Source: Candidatus Zhuqueibacterota bacterium
GTDB lineage: Bacteria > Zhuqueibacterota > Zhuqueibacteria > Zhuqueibacterales > Zhuqueibacteraceae
Length of the DNA stretch: 64,000 nt
Reading direction: 5' to 3'
Assembly (NCBI GenBank): GCA_022616415.1
Contig: JAKEEU010000145.1
Location: 1-64,000 of the forward strand
Shown: positions 58,480 through 64,000 of the stretch, piece by piece
How positions within the stretch are numbered: the first letter of the stretch is position 1
How the letters are laid out: every line of letters starts with the position of its first letter
Made by a program: the position numbers and the translations under genes
The notes under the pieces: model-generated
Databases searched by the model: none
The model's input: the letters and a program-made list of their open reading frames with translations, nothing else
Told to the model about the DNA's origin: nothing

Positions 58480-61400
58480 ATGCCTACAACAGATCTTTTC
58501 AAGTTTGTTTCTGTTCGCCCAGCGGAATTAATTCAAGATCGGAAAGTCTGTGAATACGTCGTTGATGGGAGAATAACTCAGAATAGTTTTTCTGTGCAGG
58601 GTGACAACGCAAGTGTACCACTTTCCGTCGAATTAGAGTCAGCTTTTTATAGAATTCGAACTGAAATTGTACCGGAGGATAATGGAAGAGAATTTACAGA
58701 AATCCAAAATAGGAACGCAACTCTTGTCAATTCCATTAAAGATCACTGGGATACGTTTCTTCGAACTGGCGGTGAAACCCTATTGAATAGAGAGTCTGAG
58801 TTTCTCAGCCAGGTACGAAAAGTATTGGAAAATCATATTGGTGGCTATCGGCCTAACGAATTGTTTAAAGAACTTGAGGAAAAATACCAAGCTTACTGGA
58901 AAGAATCAACCTCGCACGACAATAACGTCAATCCGCCTTCATTAATCACACTGCTTAGAGTCCCTTCCGAAGATAGGAGTATTTCGGAGCTCCTGCGACG
59001 AAACTTTAACGTATTATATATTGCCTACATGCTTAAAAGAAGATGGCCTGTTAACCTTGAGACTCGCATTCAACATCTTCAAACCCTACATGCTCTCAGT
59101 ATGTTTGTTACGGATTATTGTTACAAGTTAGGCAAGCGTAAAGGATGTTTGATTGCATTTTTGGGATTCTTGCCCGCTCTTTGGAAATGGGTGCCCAAAT
59201 TTATAGAAGTATTAAAAAATGTTCTTGTGGGAACCTCAAAACTAAAAATCAATCCTTCCACTACAAGTGAGTCAAACGAATCAGTTGAAAATGTTGATGA
59301 TAAGGATGCCTCCGGAGCTGCAGATACAAAAACAGAGGGAGATGCGCCAACGCCTCCACCTCCTACGTACACCACCTCCAACAAATTCCTTTTTATGGTT
59401 CCTGTTCCAATTGAAATTTCAAAGGAGGCCCTAGTTAGAGCGAAAACAGAGATCCCGACAAAACAATTGTGTCCCCAGACACCTTGCTCTGTTAATTCAG
59501 GGCAAGACCTTGAGAAGCTATTAAATGCGCAACCGGTTATTCCCAGTGAATTTGCGTATTTGCTTTTTTTCCGTAATCCTTACAATCCCATAAGGCCAGT
59601 GGGGATTGGTGACCTGAAAGTTGTGAAACAAGAACTTTGCGAATATCTAGCAGGAGAAGTTGCACATATTGAAAATGTATTAAAAGGAGAATTTAAAGAA
59701 CGGAGTCATCGGAGGCTCAATCGCACAGAAGACATTCTTGTGACTGAACAAGAAACTATTGAAACGGAAGAGCGGGAGCTTCAGACCACTGATCAGTTTG
59801 AGATGCAAAAAGAAGCTGAAAGCGTTATTCAAACAGACATGAACGTGCAAGCAGGCCTGACCGTTTCCGGCGGATTCGGCCCTGTAGAAATAACTGCCTA
59901 CGGTGATTTTGCATATAGCAGATCGAAGCAAGATTCCCAGAGAAGCGCTTCAAATTTTTCAAAGGAAGTAGTCGATCGTTCTCTCAAGCGAGTTCAGAAC
60001 AAAGTTAGAGAAGAAAGAACGCTGAGGCGAATAAATGAGGTCGAAGAAATCAACAAACATGGTATCGACAATAAGAACCAATCAAAACATGTTAGCGGGA
60101 TTTACCGGTTTGTTGATAAAAAATACCAATCTCAGATCTACAATTACGGTAGGCGGTTAATGTTTGAGTTTGTTGTGCCTGAGCCTGGAGAATTTTACGC
60201 TGATGCGCAGCGGAATAAACCGAAGGAAACAATTGAACCTTTAAAGAAACCAAAAGGACCTGAATTTCCGCCGATAGAAATTAGCAAAATTGACCAAGCG
60301 GTTGTTGACGAATGGTCAAAGAAATATAATCTAACAAATCTCAGACCTCAGCCACCTTCAACCCTGATCATAAACGACTCTCTCTCTCAAGAAATACCGC
60401 AACCTGACAAATCATTCGCTTCTAATAAGACGATAGTGATTGATAGTGATTACGTCGCGAAGCAAGTGACTATAAGTGGGTTTGCCGCTCCATTGCTTAA
60501 AAAAGGAACAAGATTTTTCCTCAATATAGCTGGTGAGGTGTGGTCTTCTGAGAATGTGGAGTGGCAAACCGATTGGGCTGATGTTCTCGATCTAGAGATA
60601 CTCTTAGGACATTGGGAACAGGGTCCTGTCGGAGTCAGAGTTTGGGTAAGGGATCCGCTAGACCCAAGACCCCTACCATCAATTTCGAAACAAATCTTTG
60701 TCTCTTTGTTAACTGAGGATATAAAAACAGTCGCCTTGGACATAATTGTTGAGGCAACCTTAAAAGAAGAGGTTTCCAGGCAGTGGCAGATCGATACCTA
60801 CAATAAAATCATGGATGCCTATCAAGTACTGCACCAGCAATACATCTCTGACTTAGCTGCGTATGAAGCGCTTAAGCAAAGCCGTGAAAATCGAGCCAGT
60901 CAAATTCAAATCACCGGCCGAAACGAGCGCATTAACCAGCAAATCATTAAAGAAGAACTCAAGAAGCAGTGCATCTCGCTTATAACTAAATATTTTGACA
61001 ATATTAAGTCAGATGAGACTGCTCCCTTGCCGTTCGATGCCATGAAGACCAGATTAGAAGATATGATTACAAAGAGAACAGATAACGGTACTGCAGAAAT
61101 AAATTCAAAGCCTCTGCCTGCGCTGTCGTTAGCAGAATCCTTCAAAGAAGGACGACTAATTCAATTCTTTGAACAGGCCTTCGATTGGGAAAATATTATG
61201 TATCTTCTTTATCCATACTTTTGGGGCCAGATCAAAAAATGGTATGAGCAATACAAATACTTGGATGAAAGAGATTACCTCTTTGGCCAATTCCTGCGGG
61301 CAGGTTCCGCTCGGGTTCTCATTTCTGTACGACCTCATTACGAATTGGCTGTTGTGCATTATTTATACACCGGTGAAGTTTGGAATGGCGGCCCTGCTCC

Positions 61401-61563
61401 GGTCATTAATGATGACTTGTATATTCCTGTACACGAGGAACTTCGAAACCAACAGGACGATTTGCACGGAGGCACGCCAGAAGGTGAGCCATGGGAATAC
61501 ATCGTGCCAACTCCTTTAGTGTATCTGCAACAAAGTTCTGAACTCCCAAAGTTCAAATCCTAA
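58480..61563 (+). CDS. Large protein of unknown function, 1027 aa, linked to HET-C
   Basis: Starts behind AAGGAGAGG. No catalytic motif recognised. Features: helical N-terminus; a hydrophobic amphipathic stretch GCLIAFLGFLPALWKWVPKF (about 222-241); a Pro/Thr-rich linker (near 255-303); a charged coiled region (RSHRRLNRTEDILVTEQETIETEERELQ) around 405-440; a Ser/Gly-rich part (VQAGLTVSGGFGPVEITAYGDFAYS); a basic helix (SLKRVQNKVREERTLRRINEVEEI); the conserved-looking NYGRRLMFEFVVPEPGEFY near 555-575; then a beta domain and a long coil to an acidic, helical end. I recall the YGRRxMFEFVVPEP element from large hypothetical proteins elsewhere. The HET-C gene follows 18 bp later. Possibly a membrane-active or scaffolding partner. 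Confidence 0.7.
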   Translation: MPTTDLFKFVSVRPAELIQDRKVCEYVVDGRITQNSFSVQGDNASVPLSVELESAFYRIRTEIVPEDNGREFTEIQNRNATLVNSIKDHWDTFLRTGGETLLNRESEFLSQVRKVLENHIGGYRPNELFKELEEKYQAYWKESTSHDNNVNPPSLITLLRVPSEDRSISELLRRNFNVLYIAYMLKRRWPVNLETRIQHLQTLHALSMFVTDYCYKLGKRKGCLIAFLGFLPALWKWVPKFIEVLKNVLVGTSKLKINPSTTSESNESVENVDDKDASGAADTKTEGDAPTPPPPTYTTSNKFLFMVPVPIEISKEALVRAKTEIPTKQLCPQTPCSVNSGQDLEKLLNAQPVIPSEFAYLLFFRNPYNPIRPVGIGDLKVVKQELCEYLAGEVAHIENVLKGEFKERSHRRLNRTEDILVTEQETIETEERELQTTDQFEMQKEAESVIQTDMNVQAGLTVSGGFGPVEITAYGDFAYSRSKQDSQRSASNFSKEVVDRSLKRVQNKVREERTLRRINEVEEINKHGIDNKNQSKHVSGIYRFVDKKYQSQIYNYGRRLMFEFVVPEPGEFYADAQRNKPKETIEPLKKPKGPEFPPIEISKIDQAVVDEWSKKYNLTNLRPQPPSTLIINDSLSQEIPQPDKSFASNKTIVIDSDYVAKQVTISGFAAPLLKKGTRFFLNIAGEVWSSENVEWQTDWADVLDLEILLGHWEQGPVGVRVWVRDPLDPRPLPSISKQIFVSLLTEDIKTVALDIIVEATLKEEVSRQWQIDTYNKIMDAYQVLHQQYISDLAAYEALKQSRENRASQIQITGRNERINQQIIKEELKKQCISLITKYFDNIKSDETAPLPFDAMKTRLEDMITKRTDNGTAEINSKPLPALSLAESFKEGRLIQFFEQAFDWENIMYLLYPYFWGQIKKWYEQYKYLDERDYLFGQFLRAGSARVLISVRPHYELAVVHYLYTGEVWNGGPAPVINDDLYIPVHEELRNQQDDLHGGTPEGEPWEYIVPTPLVYLQQSSELPKFKS

Positions 61564-61581
61564 TCTTGTGGGCTTATCAAA

Positions 61582-64000
61582 ATGAATATACAGGGCCATC
61601 ATGATGTAGCAAAAAAAGTGGGGATTCCGTTACTAGAGGAAGCTTTTGAAAAAGCGAGAAAAGGTAGTCCCCGTCTCACTGCTTTTTATCTAGGCAATTG
61701 GTTAGCTGATATCTCTCAGGTAAAAGACCCGGTCAGCGTTATCGCACCATCGGCATTAAAAGAGCATCTTAGAGATGTTGTTGATAATTTAGTTGATGAA
61801 ATCAAGGATAGAATACATTTCAAGAATGGGAATGAATATCAACTCTACAAAATTCCTAAGCAAGTTATTCGACTTGCCAAGCGAGAATTGCATGCTCTAA
61901 TCGATAAGCTAGTATCACTAATAAGGGAACCTGAGGAGAAAGGACAGGGTGGAATCATTATTCCGAATTCTACGAAAGAGAAAAATCAGAACGGTGAAAG
62001 TGAATGGACCACGCTTTTGCGCGAAGGCACTTTGATTGTTGGGTATTTCAAATTCGTTCACCCTAAAAAAAGCGGTGACAAGCCAGGTTTAAGTTTTGAA
62101 AATTATAAAGAAATTTTTGAGCAACGATTTACTCAATACTATCCTCATGAACATTTGGATCGCCCGCCGATTCTGCCCTTCACTAATCCAATTTTGTGGT
62201 CTTCGGAAGTATCTTCCAAAAAAAGAAACTCATTTGCAATCAGGTCGAAATCTCCTGATTTATACTCCTATTTGAGAGATGATATCGAAATGGTTGCTGC
62301 AACATTAGCCGAGTTAGATAAAGACTGGGCCAAGCAAACTTTTGATGAGGGCACAAGAATAAACGACGATGATTTAGAATGGAATCTAAATCTTGCTAAA
62401 TTAGGGTTTGCTTTGCATGCAGTTGAAGATTTCTTTGCTCATTCGAACTTTACTGAGCTTGCCGTACACAGATTTAAGGGAGAATTTTTGCCAAAGGACT
62501 ATCAAATCCTCGATAGTCAGACATTCAAACGAAGACTAAAAAGGTATATTCCAGCCAGCTTCGAGCAATGGGAGAATTATCCCGATGAGCACGATGTAGT
62601 AACAGGATATTTTGATGATATTGACACTATTATTGGCATTGCTCATGTGCTTGAAGAAATAGTGGGCCCCCCCTTGGCTTGGACCATAAAGAAAATAGTC
62701 TCCATTAAACTTGATCACTCAAAATGGTTGGATCCTGATGATCAACGGGAATTCTTAATAGATGAGATTTACAGCTATAGCAAAGAGTTAAGAGATCCTG
62801 CCAGAATATGGAGAATGATTGAAGATGCAATAAAAGCTGGCTTGGATGAAATACTTTTACATCCTGAAGATATTGATTCTAGATTTAATAGAATATTAAG
62901 CGAAAGCGCAGAGATTGTAGAAGACTTTGAGAAAGCCTTAAATGATCCTGATAATGGTACGGCTCAAGCGATTAAGAAAAATACTCCTATCGGCGAATTG
63001 TTGGAATTAAAGGAAAATTTAAAACCACCTGTTAACCAAAGAGATGCTAAAAGACTAACAGAAGGATTGGGTAAGTTGGCTAAAATAGTGTTTGCAAAAT
63101 CTGATCTATTTAAATCAATCCCATCGGAGTGGAAAAATGAAATTAGAGAAAGGTTTATACCTTTATTGGTTGCTTTTAATAATGCTTATTGGATCGGAGA
63201 TACTGCTTATTCTCTTTACGGTCATATCAAAAGCCTAATTGAACTATTTAACGATCCAGGAGATTGGATTGCAAAATTCATCGTTAAAAACACGGTTCTC
63301 AGAGCAATTGGTACAACAATTAGCGGCGCACTATTTATCAGCCGTGAGAAGTTCTACGATTTCTTAGGACAGAAAAGAATAGGTTGTCATTCGTTATTAG
63401 CTAAAGATCATGGCAGGGAATGGCTCTATGAAACACAAAAAAACTTTGCAAAAGCTGTTCATTGGTATGTCCTAAATGCAATGACAAGATGGGCCGATCC
63501 TGAATTTATCAAGAAAGCAAGAGCGACGAATTCCCCTGAATGGATCGATTGGTTGGAATTATTGGAATTCTACTTATCGAATCCGCTCTCTGACGCACGC
63601 ATTTCCCAAAGAATCCCTATAATCAAGCGAAAAACAATAACGCACGAAGTGGCAAAACGGCCAAGGGGTGATATACCGGACACACTGGGTACACTATCTC
63701 AAAGATATTTATCCTCGACCTACGATCCTGGTTTCTACAATTCTCAATATGAGTATTGGGAAAGAATCGCAGATGAAAATTTTAATACATTTGACCTACC
63801 CAGAGAGCAGAGAATACAGGTGATAAATCATGTACTAGAAGCAGCAGGGATTGGTTACCCAGTTGCACCGCCCAACTTCGCATTCAAGCCCGGCACTGTT
63901 GTTTATATCCCGGACCAGAAATCATTGGAGTATGTCGTGACTGGCCAAGATGAGGAGAATCTTTGGTTTAAGGGTATTATGGACAATATGAGCACTTTTT
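61582..64000 (+). CDS. HET-C domain protein (3' end outside window)
   Basis: The frame from ATG 61582 stays open to the window end (806 residues seen). The N-terminal HET-C domain shows HHDVAKKVGIPLLEEAF, TAFYLGNWLADISQVKDP and, at 274-293, LGFALHAVEDFFAHSNFTEL: the His/Asp/Glu pattern of the HET-C fold related to zinc phospholipase C/P1 nuclease. Later sections are long helical repeats without recognised domain. Bacterial HET-C proteins are found as toxin domains in polymorphic and contact-dependent systems. The gene is 18 bp downstream of the 1027-aa gene and shares its A+T-rich composition. Confidence 0.85.
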   Translation, partial: MNIQGHHDVAKKVGIPLLEEAFEKARKGSPRLTAFYLGNWLADISQVKDPVSVIAPSALKEHLRDVVDNLVDEIKDRIHFKNGNEYQLYKIPKQVIRLAKRELHALIDKLVSLIREPEEKGQGGIIIPNSTKEKNQNGESEWTTLLREGTLIVGYFKFVHPKKSGDKPGLSFENYKEIFEQRFTQYYPHEHLDRPPILPFTNPILWSSEVSSKKRNSFAIRSKSPDLYSYLRDDIEMVAATLAELDKDWAKQTFDEGTRINDDDLEWNLNLAKLGFALHAVEDFFAHSNFTELAVHRFKGEFLPKDYQILDSQTFKRRLKRYIPASFEQWENYPDEHDVVTGYFDDIDTIIGIAHVLEEIVGPPLAWTIKKIVSIKLDHSKWLDPDDQREFLIDEIYSYSKELRDPARIWRMIEDAIKAGLDEILLHPEDIDSRFNRILSESAEIVEDFEKALNDPDNGTAQAIKKNTPIGELLELKENLKPPVNQRDAKRLTEGLGKLAKIVFAKSDLFKSIPSEWKNEIRERFIPLLVAFNNAYWIGDTAYSLYGHIKSLIELFNDPGDWIAKFIVKNTVLRAIGTTISGALFISREKFYDFLGQKRIGCHSLLAKDHGREWLYETQKNFAKAVHWYVLNAMTRWADPEFIKKARATNSPEWIDWLELLEFYLSNPLSDARISQRIPIIKRKTITHEVAKRPRGDIPDTLGTLSQRYLSSTYDPGFYNSQYEYWERIADENFNTFDLPREQRIQVINHVLEAAGIGYPVAPPNFAFKPGTVVYIPDQKSLEYVVTGQDEENLWFKGIMDNMSTF

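Overview
The window looks like a chromosomal stretch of a Gram-negative bacterium of the FCB superphylum (Calditrichota or candidate division KSB1-like). This is an inference. It rests on a Kdo transferase (waaA) for LPS, two secreted proteins ending in Por/FlgD-type C-terminal sorting domains (NYPNPF), a periplasmic tricorn protease, a LytR_C protein and an OmpA-like protein. No 16S rRNA or ribosomal protein is present to settle the taxonomy. The only stable RNA found is tmRNA (ssrA).

Layout. 0-3 kb: a partial GIY-YIG-like gene, then a minus-strand repair group (tag, a DinB-like protein, a 54-aa protein, a decayed AlkD-like gene, a VOC remnant). 3.5-10.7 kb: tricorn protease, then a membrane protein, a receiver protein and a PAS histidine kinase. 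10.9-17.3 kb: a probable amino-acid uptake and catabolism block (SSS symporter and small partner, CoA-transferase subunit A, aldehyde dehydrogenase, class III aminotransferase). 17.4-20.5 kb: an orphan D12-type adenine methylase, a DUF433 antitoxin with a broken DUF5615 toxin, tmRNA, and a PIN toxin-antitoxin pair. 20.5-31 kb: a membrane NACHT-FGE protein divergent from three tiny membrane proteins, OmpA-like, PfkB kinase, M29 aminopeptidase, a DUF2283/DUF4258 pair, and a frameshifted membrane STAND ATPase with TPR-like repeats.

31-43.5 kb: envelope and housekeeping genes (LytR_C, waaA, a sugar dehydrogenase and a haem/copper protein with sorting tails, AAA/DUF4143, gph-like HAD, redoxin, an ECF sigma/anti-sigma/Spy-like triple, an amidohydrolase). 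43.6-48.9 kb: an accessory island of DUF5678 plus retropepsin-like protease, two OLD/RecF-like AAA ATPases each followed by a partner gene (one TOPRIM-like, one cut to 50 aa), and an AlbA_2/Schlafen-type protein. 49-53.4 kb: a CDF transporter and two secreted proteins. 53.5-57.5 kb: a decayed integron-type integrase, a small partner gene and a group II intron with its maturase. 57.8-64 kb: an A+T-rich set of a SLATT-like two-helix membrane protein, a 1027-aa protein of unknown function, and a HET-C domain protein running off the window. This last set is the strongest candidate for an undescribed system.

A second theme is intergenic structure. Several families of short palindromes and hairpins recur, and they supply stop codons or C-termini of several genes. 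Gene decay is also common: AlkD-like, VOC, DUF5615, STAND, a DUF5647-like gene, the integrase, and the truncated 50-aa partner.
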